Shown: piece after piece, positions 21,901 to 33,783 of the stretch
Layout of the letters: each line of letters opens with the position of its first letter
Numbering within the stretch: the first letter of the stretch is position 1
Assembly (NCBI GenBank): GCA_032718475.1
Contig: JAUCBJ010008806.1
Location: 1-49,210, forward strand
Direction: 5' to 3'
Length of the DNA stretch: 49,210 bases
DNA from: Nemertoderma westbladi
Lineage: Eukaryota; Xenacoelomorpha; Nemertodermatida; Nemertodermatidae
Notes under the pieces: model-generated
What the model was told of the DNA's origin: nothing
What the model saw: the letters and a program-made list of their open reading frames with translations, nothing else
The model's database searches: none
Position numbers and translations under genes: made by a program

Positions 21901-22881
21901 GAGTGCCACCAATTAATTGTTCGGGTAACACCAGATCTTTGAACAGTGAGTACAGTTCGGGAGGATCCATGATACTATTAGGATCAAGAGTTTGAGGTCT
22001 CACTAGGGAATGAGGAGGTCTGACCGAGTATTCCGGAACTCTGATCATGGGTTTATTTAAGGATCGTTTTAGTCGAGCGAGCGTAGGTGACTCGTCAAAC
22101 AAGTTTCGCTCGAAACTCCCGTAAGTATAGAGAGTATAACTGTGTTTAGTGCAACGTCTCCGGGATGTTTATATCTTTCTGTTTGCTGGTTGGGTCTAGG
22201 GCATTCATCGCAATAATACCAAAGACGCACGTCCTGTAGGGGAAACACGGGTGATCATTCTCCAGTTTTACAATATTCCTCCATATGTTCGAAGCTATCC
22301 GGGACAACAGGTAGCGGTCGATCGGCGGTAAGATACATCATAGTAAAATAGAGAGCCGTTTGAGTTCTATCATAGGGTTTATGATGTATACCTTGAGGAT
22401 ATCGAGTTTCTAGATTTTGTTGACTGGCAATATTGAGATATGTTTCTCTCAATAATTCCAGATATTCGTTGAAGTCACTGCGTTTATCCGGCACTTCAAC
22501 ATCTTCTGTTTTGAGTCGGTTTCGAATAGAATTCTCGTGTTCGATTCTCGGTTTATCGTTCCGACTCCGCTGGGTATGATATTTAAATAGAACCATTTCC
22601 CTTTCGGTGTCTACATCGTCCATATCCTGTAAATCGATAGGATGACCAGTAGTTAAGAAGTCCATATACGTACCATTGCGATGCATATAGCGAGCGGTGA
22701 ATTTTCTATAGTCCAATTCAGGCGTGAGTTGTTCTTTTGACATTGGCGGTTCGATATAACGGCCATCGTCCTCCGTAGTGGGTTGACTAGCGTCGCCGCA
22801 TATTAAACTATCAACAAATGCTTGCAATGGTAGGGTATATCATTCCCTGATACCAAGATCATCTTCTATCAACTCAGTCAT
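18962..22881 (-). pseudogene. unidentified zinc-knuckle protein gene, about 1,300 codons, broken
   Basis: Open-frame pieces join collinearly on the minus strand from an ATG at 22881 (M-T-E-L-I-E-D-D) to a TAA at 18962. In-frame stops sit at 22840 (TGA, codon 14), 22255 (TGA), 20498 (TGA), 20225 (TAA) and 19469 (TAA). Frame changes lie near 22120, 21450 and 21050. Visible parts: an acidic N-terminus; a Cys pair YYCDEC; a charged helical middle (about 21500-21750); a long part without motifs (20240-21400); then three Cys clusters, CRLCASRDHF, CAYCRCNNLHIFAVC and the classic knuckle CHHCQFKGHASFDC; and a basic tail. The knuckle suggests RNA or DNA binding, as in Gag proteins, but no protease, polymerase or integrase is attached. 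The stop lies only about 7 bp from the inverted arm. I do not recognise the family. Confidence 0.7.
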
Positions 22882-24608
22882 AGTTGTTGTATGAGTTTAT
22901 CAATATTATAATCAATTATATTTAGGCTAGCAGTCTTCGCTGCCTACCCCTCAAGGCCCCCAGACAGCGCAAGATCCTCAGCGCTGATGTACTGTCGTCG
23001 CTGTGCCTCTCGCCAACGTAGTAGCTACACAACGACAACAATAACCAGCGCGAGTCACTCCACTGTCCGTCCCAAGGGCTTAAATTTACTTCAGGTTCTT
23101 GCTACAGAGGTAGGGCAACTTTCACAACTGTGACTCACTACTGTAAACACACTTTAGTAGTAACATTCACCTATAAACGCACAAATTCCCCACAACTGTC
23201 ACAAATTGTACACATTCGGGCCATTTGTCCGTTAGTCAAGTGCCTTCCAGAATGCCACGTTATTATTATGTATCCCTGGATACTAGCAGTGTGCTATTTA
23301 TTCCGTATGCTATTCAATGGGGCAAGCTTTCTATTGTTCGTTTAACTCGCTTCTAATTCTAGCGTGGTTGTTGCTATGGTGACATTATGGAAAGCTAGCA
23401 GTAGAATTAGGGTAATTCTCATGCATACAGATCTGGGATGCTATTTAATAGTAATTCTTTAATTGTCAATATTCCCCTTTATACATGATTTTATGAATTT
23501 TATCGGCTATTGACTATATATTGGAGATTTTCTCACACCAATATACTTAATAGGGTGAATCTCCGCTCCCATGATCTAATAATTAATGGAATTTTGGGAA
23601 TGTTATAAATTGTATAAAATGACAATTTATCAAATTCATGAGAGGATATGAATTTAAATTTATTCCCGTAAATTTTATTATTTAATATTAAAATAGACAC
23701 AATTTTATTCCAGAGCATGTCTGGGGACTGGGATCCTTGATTCTAGGAAATTTGTCCTTTTAAGAGTATCGGTAAGTGCTATGATATCTTAATCGACTAG
23801 AATTTTAAAGGATCTAAATTTTAACAGATTTTGATTTATAGATTTTCTTGGTTTGCAAACTCCTTAGAGTTTATTAGTATGCATTTACTCTGTTATAACA
23901 TTTGTTTTAATAGATTTTTATAAATATTAACTATGTAATATTTAAGATGGGCACCGATTTATTCCAGAACTTGGCTGGGGACGTTAACCACTGATTCTAG
24001 AGTTTGTCTTTCAAGTATATCGGTGGGTGCCGCGATATCTTAATCTACTAGAGTTACAAATGGTCAAAGGGTTTAACATATTTATTTTGCGTTTTACGCT
24101 ACTGTTAACGGGACATCACGCTACTATATGTATTATTTAATATACGGTATGAGAGCAATATTGCAAGAAGCAATGTCAGTGAGAAGAGGCAAGTCGTCTC
24201 CAAGGTCTACCCAGAGCTTGGTTTAGCTGAGACACGAGGATCTGAACTTTGCATTCCTAATACTCTACTTACCAATAATACTTGAGTATAGTAGGAGCTT
24301 TATTGTACTTTAATAAGTACGGACATTTCATCTTACTGTAGTCACGTATTTATAATATGATACGGACAGTAAGGAAAGAGAAAATGAATTATTTCTCGCC
24401 GTTGCACTAAATATATAATATAAGTAATGAAGTAATAAACACGAGTATATCTATTGCACTAATCTACTAAATAATCGCTAAAATAACATTCTACTAAATA
24501 AAATTAAAGAAAACGATTATAATAAAATTACATAATAATACATACATAAATATAAAAATAATAAAACAAATATAAAATAATATAGTCACACACCCACTCT
24601 GTACGTTG
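22882..24608. other. AT-rich non-coding stretch
   Basis: No gene is seen. 22920-23130 is comparatively GC-rich. Two diverged direct copies about 255 bp apart start at about 23703 and 23958; both contain TTTATTCCAGA, CTGGGGAC, GATTCTAG, TATCGGT and GATATCTTAATC. They could belong to the 3' LTR of the BEL element, but no second copy at its 5' side was found. 24470-24600 is strongly A/T-rich. Confidence 0.5.
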
Positions 24609-27230
24609 CTACGTTGGGGAGTCCCTAGATGTTTGTTGGATTAGGGAAGTGGTCGTGGGAAGAGTATCTTGCCTTCCATAGTTTCCGGATAGTTCTCTGT
24701 CTCTTTCCAGTAAACATAAACGACCAATTGGGCGATTGAGCTGCTGCGTTTCGAATACAATTCCAGGTTTCTTAAAGTTACGTCGCATAATGATGAGTTC
24801 TACCGAACGCACTAAACCATCATCGGATATATGAGTCTCGATGATACGACCTGTCTGCCACCGCTTACGTGGAAGATCTGATTCCACAATAAGGACCATG
24901 TCTCCAGCACTGACGTTTTCTTGCTGCGCAAACCACTTGGTTCGAAGTTGTAGCGTAGGCAGATAATGTTTTTCGAAATGGTCAGCGAAACGACAGGATA
25001 ATAACTGCATAAGTTGCCAAGTTTGTCGGCAGTATTCGTCTCCGTCCATGATTTCTGATTGTGGGAGCATGGCGACAGGTTTCTTCAGTAGGAAATGTGC
25101 GGGTGTTAGCGCTTCTAGGGAGTCGGGACTCGATGAGACTGGCATAAGCGGTCTCTCGTTAAGATAGGCGGCGATTTCCTCCATTAACGTCCGCAAAAGT
25201 TCGTCGGTGAGATACGCACGGCAAGGCACTATAAAGTGAAATGCAGTCTTCATGCTCCTTATCAATCTCTCCCAACTTCCTCCCCACCAAGGGGCGTCGG
25301 CGGCGTTGAAGGTCCAGCTAGATACTGTTACCCTTAGCTGATCGTCTACCTGTCTTTGGTTCCAATCTCTAACGTAAGCTTTGATCTCATTATCGGTGCC
25401 AATGAAGTTCGTTCCCTTATCAGATCTCATCGTGTTGCTAGTTCCAAAGCGAGTGATCTGTCGGCATAAACTCAGTATGAAGCTGTTGGTAGATAGATCA
25501 TTCACTAAATCTAGATGGATCGCTCTACAAGTCATACAGACAAAGATGACACACCATCGCTTGACTATAGTCCTAGCACGATATACTTCAATAGGGCCAA
25601 ATAAATCCACACCAGTATTAGTAAAGGGTGGTTCATAGAAGCTTACTCGTTCCCTAGGTAATTCTGCCTCTCGCTGTGTTAAAGGCCTACTAAATGCTTT
25701 CCTACAGGGTATACAGTTCCTAAGAACTTGGTTCAGAGCTCTACGGGGTTTATGAAAATAATAGCAAGTTCGAATTTCGCTAAGAACTCGTTCTCTACCA
25801 GCATGGTAAAGCCTACTGTGAACATCTACAATCATCTTGATTTGTATTTCAAGATTTTTAATGAGTATGGGAAATTTAGTGTCAAAGGACAATGGAGCAT
25901 TAGTTAGTCTCCATCCAACACGTATTAACCAATCTATCATTGTGCTAGAGAAACGATCCCTTAAGCGCGTCTGTGGATTTCTCAACAACAGGAAATACTT
26001 ATCGGAATCTTCATAGCATTGCAGGAGTCTCAGTATCTGCTTATTGGTTTCTTCATGCTCCTGGTAACTGATCTTCTCCGTCAGAAACCGCTCCGATACC
26101 TTGTATTTGGGAAGATCTTTAATAGCATGGACCTGTGCAGATGTCAGTGTAGGGGTATCACTAGCAATCTTCGTCCTGGAGTAGTGATGATGGAAGCATT
26201 GCTTCAAATACATGACGGCCTTACAGAGCCGATTCCAGGAGCTATAGTGATTTATCGCTCTCTGCAGGAGAGGTGAGAGTCCCTGCGAGACGTCTGGCAT
26301 TCCAGATTTCCAGTCCCTTTCTCTGATTTCTACAACAAATTTATTGGTGGCGGTTGAGTTTAGATTCACAGCGTCGTTCCCGGAAATGTGTAGTACAGAC
26401 AGATCTATCACGGGTTTGAATAACTTTGATTTACTTGTCCGGGTTTTATGTTTGACTTTCTCCGCTCCCTTGGCTTGTCTAATCTCAGCTGTGGTGAAAT
26501 GAGGAGGCCATTCATCCTCTTCTTTGCTTAGGAAGTCGGGTCCACCTAACCAGTCTGGAGTATCTATCAGTTCTTGAGGAGTTGCTCCTCTGGAGGCGAT
26601 GTCGGCTGGATTAATCGTCCCAGGGCAATGTCTCCATTGATCTGCATTAGTGCGACTAAGTATAATGGCTACTCTGTTGGTAACGAAGAGGCTGAACTGA
26701 CAGACTTCATTGGTTATATACTCCAAAACGAGTAAAGCATCAGTCCAATAAACAGTTTTCTCCAGTGGATAGTCGATCTGTTCTGTTACATTCCGGCCGA
26801 TGGCTGTAGCGTATAGAGCCGCCTTTAACTCTGCTCGAGGAACTCGTAGTTTGTTGTTTATCAAGGCCTTAGAGGTAACCAAGGCAACTTTGATTCCATC
26901 CGGAGTTTCAACCCTCAGGTAGGCTACTATACCTATTCCCATATTGCTGGCTTCTCCAAACACATGGAGTTGATAGGAATACGTGGGGAGAATGTGACCA
27001 AAATATGAATGGGAAATAATAAAGTTCTCAATGGAGGGTAGAGAATCTTCCCATTTCATCCACTTCTTTATTAGTTCTCCCTTAAGTGGATCGTCCCACG
27101 AGTGGTTTTCAAGCCACATTTGTTGCACTAAGCTCCGACCAACTAATATAACTGGGCTAATAAATCCCAATGGATCGAAATAAGTGCTCAGGATACTTAG
27201 ACAAATCCGTTTAGTTCGAACTGGATTATC
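24609..27230 (-). pseudogene. pol: BEL/Pao pol: RNase H and integrase
   Basis: The 853-codon open frame starting G-F-I-S-P-V-I-L-V continues the reverse transcriptase in the same frame, after the TGA at 27231. The RNase H region has HVFGEASNMG (most relatives have FCDAS, so the first catalytic Asp appears to be Glu), ELKAALYA and YWTDALLVLEYI. The integrase has HSRLYHAG and CIPCRK as its zinc site, Asp in TGVDLFGP, Asp in RSDKGTNF and Glu in WGGSWERLI. The C-terminal segment G-D-M-V-L-I-V-E-S-D follows YLNERPL and ALTPAHFLL. The end S-P-T lies before a TAG/TAA-rich spacer. It would join element DNA to the genome. The domain itself is unbroken, but the changed RNase H residue and the upstream stops make activity unlikely. 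Confidence 0.9.
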
Positions 27231-28064
27231 TCACTTTTTTAGCTAAAAAAACAGGATATCTCTCTCTGTGTCCCATTTCAAACCAAGCGTCTTGGTTTCC
27301 GGAAGATCATCCTTGATAAGGTCCAGATCTTTAACACCTCGATCTTCCACCGGGATCGATTCCAGAAACTCACGGGAGTTACTTGTGAATTTGGTTAGGC
27401 GAAATCCACCGCGTTTCAAGCACTCTACCATTCCCTTGGCAACATCAATGGCTTCTTCCACCGATGGGAGGGACTTTAAATTGTCGTCCATGTATATATC
27501 CCGTTTGATGTTGTCGATAACCGGTTTAGAGAAGGCGTCTTGGTTGTCATCAGCAGTGGTACACACTACTGAACAAGCGTTTGAGGGGCTCGAGATGATC
27601 CCGAAAGCCTGGATGGTCATCCAGTACTCCACCGGTTTTTGGTTGAGGTCTCCTTCAGGCCACCACAGAAATCGTAGGCTGTCTCGATCCCTATCCAGCG
27701 CCTTAACTTGTAAGAACATGCCTTCTATATCCGAGGCGAAAGCAATAGAATATTGCCGTAATCTTGTGAGTATTCCCAACAAGGATTGGAGTAAGTTGGG
27801 TCCCGGCAACAACTCGGAATTAAGGGATTGGCCCATGTAAAGGGCGGAGCCGTCGAATACTACCTGGACTTCGTTGGATTTACTGGGTTTGGGAACGTAA
27901 TGATGTGTTAGATAATACGTTCTCTCAGTTATGGGTGTTTCTTCCGGTACTCGCTTCGCGTATCCCTTATCGATGAATTTCTTCAGCTGGGTCTTATACA
28001 TGCAAAACGTGTAGTCGTTTCCTGGATCTGCTTGGCTCTTTCCTCCTCGACAGATAGAGCCTTG
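27231..28064 (-). pseudogene. pol: BEL/Pao reverse transcriptase
   Basis: The open frame from 28001 to 27246 holds the polymerase core: YYLTHHYVPKP, VVFDGSA, LLPGPNLLQSLLGILTRLR, catalytic Asp in FASDIEGMFLQV, IISSPSNAC and the YMDD box in RDIYMDDNLKS. It ends at TAG (27243-27245) and a TGA four codons later (27231-27233); the flanking residues I-L-F-F and D-N-P-V-R-T-K-R-I are continuous with the RNase H frame, so both stops are lesions. Upstream (28002-28064) the expected Y-D-K-A-L-S-V-E-E stretch is in another frame, which shows a frame change next to the methionine at 28001. Confidence 0.9.
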
Positions 28065-28932
28065 TCATAGGAAATTAGGCTCTACAGCTTCTTGAGTAAA
28101 GAATCGTACGGCGTGTTCATCGCGAATTTTATCGTTGTATCGATCTATCACCTCGTTTAGCTCGTCGTTGTAGTCGAATTGTCCGCCATGATTGACAAGA
28201 TGGCACAGTTGCATTTGGTTTCTCCAAACTTCACTCTCGGTGAGGAGGTCGTGTGTATTTTCCTCGTCAAATAATTGGGTAATATCGTCGTTATCTGATG
28301 AGTATGGTGTTCCCTCAGGTATGGTCTCTCCCTCACTGATTTCTTCTTCCCATTCACTTACCTGAGATATGTGATCGGTAGGTAATCTTTCTATGTGTGT
28401 TCTACGGGAAGGTCCAGTGAAGTACCAACCTACTCTTGTTCTTCCCGCATATGTTTGCAATGGTTGTGGTCGAGCAGGCCATTTTTCTAATGTCTCAAGC
28501 GCCTCATGCGCATTTTGGCCGATCAATATTTGCACCCCTGGGTAGTGTTGAATCTAGGGATATTATGTTGCTGGGTAAAATGGTCTTCATCCCAGTTGTA
28601 AGGTTCCACTTGGCTGGTAGCAAAGTTCTTTATCGCCACCATTTTTACTGACCTGATGCTATTTCTCCTAGTTCATCCTGGGGAGTGGAAAACGCGCCTA
28701 CATAGTAGTCTGTAGCTACTGTAGATTTCCAAACCTGCATAATTCCTGAAAGGTTCAACTTAGTTCGGAACTTGGGTTGTCCAGCAAAGATGTCTTCAGC
28801 TAGTTCCTTGTCGATGAACGTTCCTGTGCTGCCGGAGTCCAGGAGGGCGTTTACTATAAAACTCTTCGCTTTCCCGTGGACTCTCAGCTGAACTACTGGG
28901 AATTCACGAATTCCGACGTTGGAGGTTGGCAC
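28065..28932 (-). pseudogene. pro: BEL/Pao aspartic protease and linker
   Basis: 28932-28645 encodes the protease start with the active site VNALLDSGSTGTFIDKE, an A17-type retroelement protease. After a frame change the linker continues in other frames to 28065, with an open piece at 28535-28065 rich in acidic residues (E-E-E-I-S-E-G-E) leading to the reverse transcriptase. Comparison with the plus-strand copy at 44821-45243 shows the break points are indels of one or two bases near 28650 and 28540. Confidence 0.85.
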
Positions 28933-28990
28933 TTTCCAAGATGGTTGTCGGTCCGGAATGGTCGGTTGAGCTTCATTATCGGTGTCAGCA

Positions 28991-31100
28991 TCAGCGTGTC
29001 AGTGTAAGCGCTCGATACACCGCGGTGTTTATCATATAACAGGATTCGTTTTCGTTGGAGAATTCGTCCGTGTAAAATCCTTCCATCTCAGAGCTGTGGT
29101 CAGTGTCGTTCACCTCACTGAATTGGACATGTAGTTCGGACTCACTTACCTGACTCAGGCTAGTTCTTTCAAATTCTGTGTGCAGCAAGATATGATGTTT
29201 CGCGCCGCACTTAGTGCACCTCGTGTCCGAGTAACAGGTCCGCTGTTGGTGTCCTTGTCTAAGATCATTATAACACAACCGCTTATCCCACATGACATCA
29301 CGTCTATCCTTTAGGGATTTCTTTAAGAACTCATCACATCCGTCGCACAATGCACATTTGGGTTTGATGTTACTTACTTTAACTTGGGTAGTGTTGTGCA
29401 CACTTGTTCTTTCCTCGGGCTTTCTTCCATGAATTCTCTTAGGAGACGTAGGAGGAGTTTTTGTTACCTGTTCTCTCCTGTCACTGGTTCGAGACTTAAA
29501 TTTACTTACGTCTTTAGGTGCTTTGTTGACATAGTAAGATCTATTGGTGTCTTTCCCGCTGTTCTCTTCCTGGGAGGTTTGGCTTTCGCCGTCGTCTGTA
29601 TAACATACTGGTATTACCTTTCTCCTAGAAACGGGTTTTTCACTTACTTTATTTTCCATTGTCTTCTCTCGGGACTGCTTTAGGAGCTGTAATCTTACCT
29701 CTCCATTCAAGAATGACATGAGATCAGTCATGGTAGGGTCTCTTTGTTGCTGGTCCATCATATAGAGAACTCTCTTATCCCAATGCGTACCTACTCCACC
29801 CTTCGGCAAAGTAGATGCTACGGCTCCAACAACCATAGAACTCTGATATTCGTGAGACTTACCTAGCCAATCTAACTGTCTACAGATCTCCTGGATCTCA
29901 TCGGAAAATTCTATAATCCCGCTGCTAAGAAACTTCCGGGGCGCTACTAATTTCGCATACAAATACCTAGCTATGTTAGTCCTATTACCATACCTGATGT
30001 TTAGTGTATCCCAAACTTGTCTTAATCCATCTGGATGTCCAATAAACTTTAATGCCATTAACTTGGGAGGTCCTTCCAAGCACTCGATGAGGAATCTAAG
30101 TTTCTCTCCATGGGATAGTACGGAACTCTGTATGTTATCTTTATAATATTCATTAAAAGGCAACCATTTCATCTCATCTCCATTGAACTTGACGATCTCT
30201 CCCACCTTTACCGCTTGACGGGCTTCAGTTCTTGCCATTTGACGCGTAAAACTTTCTTGGGCCATCGTATTATTTAATATCGAGTTATCGGTATATAAAT
30301 TTCTCGGATTATGATCAGGTCTATATGGAATATCATTATCAACAGGTTTATAATTATCCTTAATAGGGTTTACTATAGGAGTCTCTACTTCACTAGCAGT
30401 ATAGATGCATGTAGGCTCTACACCTTGCACATGAAATACTTCAGACCTAACAGGTTGACACATTGTTACAGGAGGTGGTGGTATACCCTTTTGTATATTT
30501 ACTAACTTATCGTGTTCTAACGGATACACTTCTTGCAATTCTAACCTACCCTCTCTTACTGTTCCCTTCAACTGTTGAACAGTCCCCTCCAACTCTCGGA
30601 CCTGCTGGGAGGAACGTGCCTGATTTTCCTCCATCTGCCCAAGCAAGAGATCCATCCCCCGCCGTCGCTCATCCACCCAATCTACCGCCGAAGCGGGAGC
30701 CGCCAACATTGTAGCGGGTAGACGAGGGACGACGGGCGATAAATCATTAATGTCTCGCTCGGCGTCCAGGACCAGAATTGACTTAGGAACTGTCCTACTG
30801 GGCACAGGTAGTTTAGTACTGTGCAAAGGGAATTTAGAGTTAGGTTCTGTAAGTACAGGGGTCTCTATCACAGAGGGGGTGGCTTCGAGAACAGGCCTAA
30901 TTATTTCAGGCTCATCCACTATAGTAGGGAGTCTTTCTATTCTGATAATTTGGTCTGTGTGTTCTGTACTACCTAAGTCTGCACTAGCTAGTTGCCTTCT
31001 CACAGCTGGGGGCAAATCAGGCAATTTCTGACGGTGGGGCGTTCTTCTATGTCCGCTGGAATGGGATCTTTTTCCTCCGCCTTCAGGATCTGTTGTATCG
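28991..31100 (-). pseudogene. gag: BEL/Pao gag, main part with zinc knuckle
   Basis: A 677-codon open frame (from 31024, with no ATG needed because the protein continues upstream). The order is: a Pro/Val-rich linker; a coiled-coil near QMEENQARSSQQVRELEG; an I-V-K-F-N-G-D-E-M-K-W-L-P-F-N block; the capsid-like core LRFLIECLEGPPKLMALKF to RQVWDTLNIRYGN; and a Lys/Arg-rich stretch. It ends with two Cys-rich segments: CALCDGCDEF and CYNDLRQGHQQRTC with CTKCGAKHH. The sister copy has CYNCLRQGHQRRTC, so the second Cys of this knuckle is changed to Asp. It should form the particle core and bind RNA. It ends at a frame change near 28995 before the protease. Confidence 0.9.
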
Positions 31101-31106
31101 CCTTCA

Positions 31107-32585
31107 TCAGATGATGTAAATCCCTGTCTTGGGAGTAGATTGACTCATTATCTTCCACTGACTAGCTGTTCTCTGTTTATTAAAGTAGTCTTTCTTCTCT
31201 TGAAGATTTTCCAACTTTAGTTGGGTTGTCCCTTCAGATGCTTTCTGTTCTGCTTCTACCGCTGCCGCTTTTCTTTCTGCCTCTGCCACTGCCGCTTTTC
31301 TTTCTGCCTCTGCCACTGCAGCTTTTCTTTCTGCCTCTGCCACTGCAGCTTTTCTTTCTGCCTCTGCCACTGCAGCTTTTCCTTCCGCTTCTGTCGCTGC
31401 CTTTTGGTCTTCTATATGTTTTTTCTTTAATTGTTCTTCCTGTTCTCTAGCGATGAGGATGCTTTCATCAAATTTAGCCTGCTCTGTGGCTAACATTTCC
31501 GCATCTAATGAGTCTAACACAAATTTGGCTCGCTCACTTTTAGGGTGAAGTCCAGCTAGCCGTCTCCTTAACTCTTTGTCACCTATAAATCGTTGATAGT
31601 CCGACAGATAGATGTCAATAGCGTCCTTCTTCTGAGGTTTTTCGGTCGTAACTTCGCTTTCAACTTGAGAAAAGGCAGCGTCTGTTGATTCTCCTTGGGT
31701 CGAGCGCTCGGTTAGCTGAATTTTCCATTGGGCCATTCCTTGGACTTTAAGACTCACCCATTGGAACTAAATCTTTACGGCGACTTGCAACGACGTGTCT
31801 TGGCTTCTCTTCGAGGCTTCCTCAAAGGCTGACAGGATTAGTCTGATCCGTACAATTCGTTCGCGAACTTGATAAAGCAGCTCTCCCTGCTCTTGAGGTC
31901 CGTGAGGTTGTTGAAACAGGTGTTCCTCTAATCGCTCCAAAGAGCTGAAGAATCCCTGGACATATCCTGCTGCTGACCTCTTCCACACAGCGGGATCTCG
32001 AGTATCCTTTACTACTCCCATCCGGTATAAGTCCTCCCAGGCAGCTTCCGATAAGTTAAACGGGAGTCCGGGTCCGGGGAAGTTCCATTGCGCCTCGACA
32101 ATAGACCTCAGTTCTTCCATTGTGTATCCAGCATAACTATCTTTGGTTGATCGCTTACTTCTCGCCCAATCGATTTGATGTTCTTCCATAGCGATCAATA
32201 CTCTAGTGAGTATGGCTTCAGGAAGAATGAGAAGCGGATCAGAATAAACTGCTTCTGCCATCTTCGCTCCGATCTCGGGTGTCAACTCTACAGTATCTGA
32301 ACTACTGGAGCTATCGGACTGCTGAGAAATAAGTTCTCGGTTCGGGTGTTGCTGGTGCTGCTGTTTAACAGCTGCCTCTTGGTCCCACTTGACTTGAGCC
32401 CGCGTGCCTATAATAGACCTACGGTGCTTAACTAGCCTAGGGTCTGATACTACTACTGAAGGGATGACCTTTCTTACAGTAGGAGGGGACTTGGACTTTG
32501 GTCTCAGATGTTCTGCACTCCTGTCTGAGTCGCAGACTGTTCTTTCTAGGAGACTATCTGACAGAGTTTGCTTTGTGTCAGCCAT
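31107..32585 (-). pseudogene. gag: BEL/Pao gag, N-terminal part
   Basis: It starts at ATG 32585 (M-A-D-T-K-Q) and runs 272 codons to a TAG at 31767, then continues in the same frame to 31107. The sister copy reads K-T-W where this one reads K-I-stop, so TGG to TAG explains the break. Notable parts: the motif C-D-S-D-R-S near residue 20, shared with the gag starts at 39691 and 48448; a helical domain (about residues 110-270); and a 10-residue repeat A-E-A-E-R-K-A-A-V-A copied four to five times (about 31265-31400), a long charged helix. A 2-base deletion near 31115 throws off the frame into the next gag part. Confidence 0.88.
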
Positions 32586-32870
32586 GTTTGATTGTGCAGT
32601 TGAATGCCTACTACTATGACGACAGTTAAAGCAAGTCTAGTAATTCAGTATCCACTGTAAGCCTAGTAATTAATTACCGATACCGTTACTCAGTGTAGCG
32701 TGATATATATAATATATTAAAATACCGGTATACACTTATAGTATATATAAGTATGGTTACAGACTAGGTTTAGTCACAGAATACCGGTATATAATTTCAG
32801 CCTAAATTTATATAAATATATATAATATATAATATATTTATAATAATACAATTAACCGATAAATCGCCAG
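32586..32870 (-). other. BEL/Pao 5' leader with ATACCGGTAT repeats
   Basis: It is homologous to the leader before the plus-strand copy (about 39340-39690), sharing TCACGCTACACTGAGTA, GGTAATTAATTACTAG and TACTGAATTACTAGACTTGC. It contains the palindrome ATACCGGTAT at 32722-32731 and 32781-32790, about 60 bp apart. Homology fades at about 32870, where CGCCAGGGACTGCGG begins. Confidence 0.7.
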
Positions 32871-32931
32871 GGACTGCGGCTTTTAAATCTGCTGCTCAAG
32901 GTATTTGAATGCGAATGGGATACTTCCGGTA

Positions 32932-33044
32932 GTGAGAGAGTGGGGCGAGCCATCAGGTGGGGAGGTAGTGGGGTGAGTCGTCAGGTGGGGAGAGAGTGGG
33001 GCGAGCCATCAGGTGGGGAGGGAGTAGGGCGATCCATCAGATGT
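32932..33044. repeat. 28-bp G-rich tandem repeat, four units
   Basis: The unit is close to GAGAGTGGGGCGAGCC plus ATCAGGTGGGGA. Four copies decay to the right, where the last reads GATCCATCAGATGTGA. The open frame through it is chance. Confidence 0.85.
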
Positions 33045-33521
33045 GAAAAAGATATTATTTTTGATATGTTTTGTTATCGAATACATTATTTTGCATTTAC
33101 TGTTATATCAATCAATGATTGAGTTAGGTGTTATTGTTCGATTTCACTATTTCGAGCCTGTCCAAAAATTTCAATAAAATTAGTTTGAATGGTTTTTGTA
33201 GCTCAAAATTTCAGGTATCTAACAATTTTGAAATAATGACAAATGACAAGTTATAATATAAGGTTTTAGGTCACTATCTAGGCACAATCTGAAAAAACAA
33301 GTAAACAGTAATCAACAAGTGAACCCAAAATTTGACATTACATTTTAGAGTGCTAAAGTATAAATTCACATATTTAGGTTTTCTGGGCCGCTTTTTCTAA
33401 TGGAAAATGCAAAGTCGTATTTTCGTAAACCAATAGTATTTTTGTAAACTAAACTTTTTAGAAGGGTTGTACTATAAGTGAGAGAAAGTAAATTTTTCAG
33501 ATGTAATATTTTATTTTTTAG
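33045..33521 (+). other. AT-rich non-coding stretch, possible intron end
   Basis: No gene is seen. It ends with TTTTATTTTTTAG, a good polypyrimidine plus AG acceptor directly before the coding segment at 33522. The same arrangement would be expected at the end of an intron. Confidence 0.45.
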
Positions 33522-33721
33522 CTCGTGGAGGCACGAAACGACGCGCTTGGAGCAAAGAAGAGATAAAAGCTGTGCGACAACTTAAACTGTCTAAATCAAG
33601 GTTGCCTGGGAAACGGGAAATATAAAATTTAATAAAAGAACACCCTGTTTTAAAGGAACGCACCTGGCGTAACATCAAAGATTATTGCAGAAATAATAAG
33701 GATAAAATGATGAGTTTGTAA
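33522..33721 (+). pseudogene. terminal exon-like segment, W-S-K-E-E domain
   Basis: The segment encodes a compact domain of the pattern RRAWSKEEIKAV, LPGKREI, a TAA, then HPVLKERTWRNIKDYCRNN, ending at TAA 33719-33721. From memory this resembles the C-terminal domain of a class of animal proteins of uncertain role that start with C-x2-C...H zinc fingers and end W-x-x-E-E-x-x-A-V...P-G-K...R-x-W-x-x-[IV]-K. Those proteins are often associated with mobile DNA. One in-frame stop (after K-R-E-I) shows decay. A remnant of the zinc-finger part lies downstream near 34770, on the same strand but in the wrong order for a single gene. Family assignment is tentative. Confidence 0.45.
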
Positions 33722-33783
33722 AGAGATAAACTTATTAATCTATGATCTCTATGATAAACTATTATGTATAATAAAGCTGTAAA

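Larger units (their letters stand above)
24609..32870 (-). mobile_element. BEL/Pao retrotransposon, coding part and leader, decayed
   Basis: In transcription order on the minus strand: leader (about 32870-32586), gag in several pieces, protease, reverse transcriptase, RNase H and integrase. The order PR-RT-RH-IN with a DUF1759-like gag, an A17-type DSGS protease and an integrase with WGGSWER identifies BEL/Pao. At least four lesions are visible: TAG at 31767, a 2-base deletion near 31115, a frame change near 28995, further frame changes near 28650 and 28540, and TAG plus TGA at 27243 and 27231. I could not find paired LTRs, so the ends are approximate. It lies within the inverted-arm structure and shares its gag with the plus-strand copy at 39691. 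Confidence 0.9.

Noticed and set aside
14689-22881. Alternative genetic code with TGA and TAA as sense codons
   Set aside because: Other frames end normally and the same lesions come with frame changes. Decay by C-to-T change explains them; animals do not use such a nuclear code.
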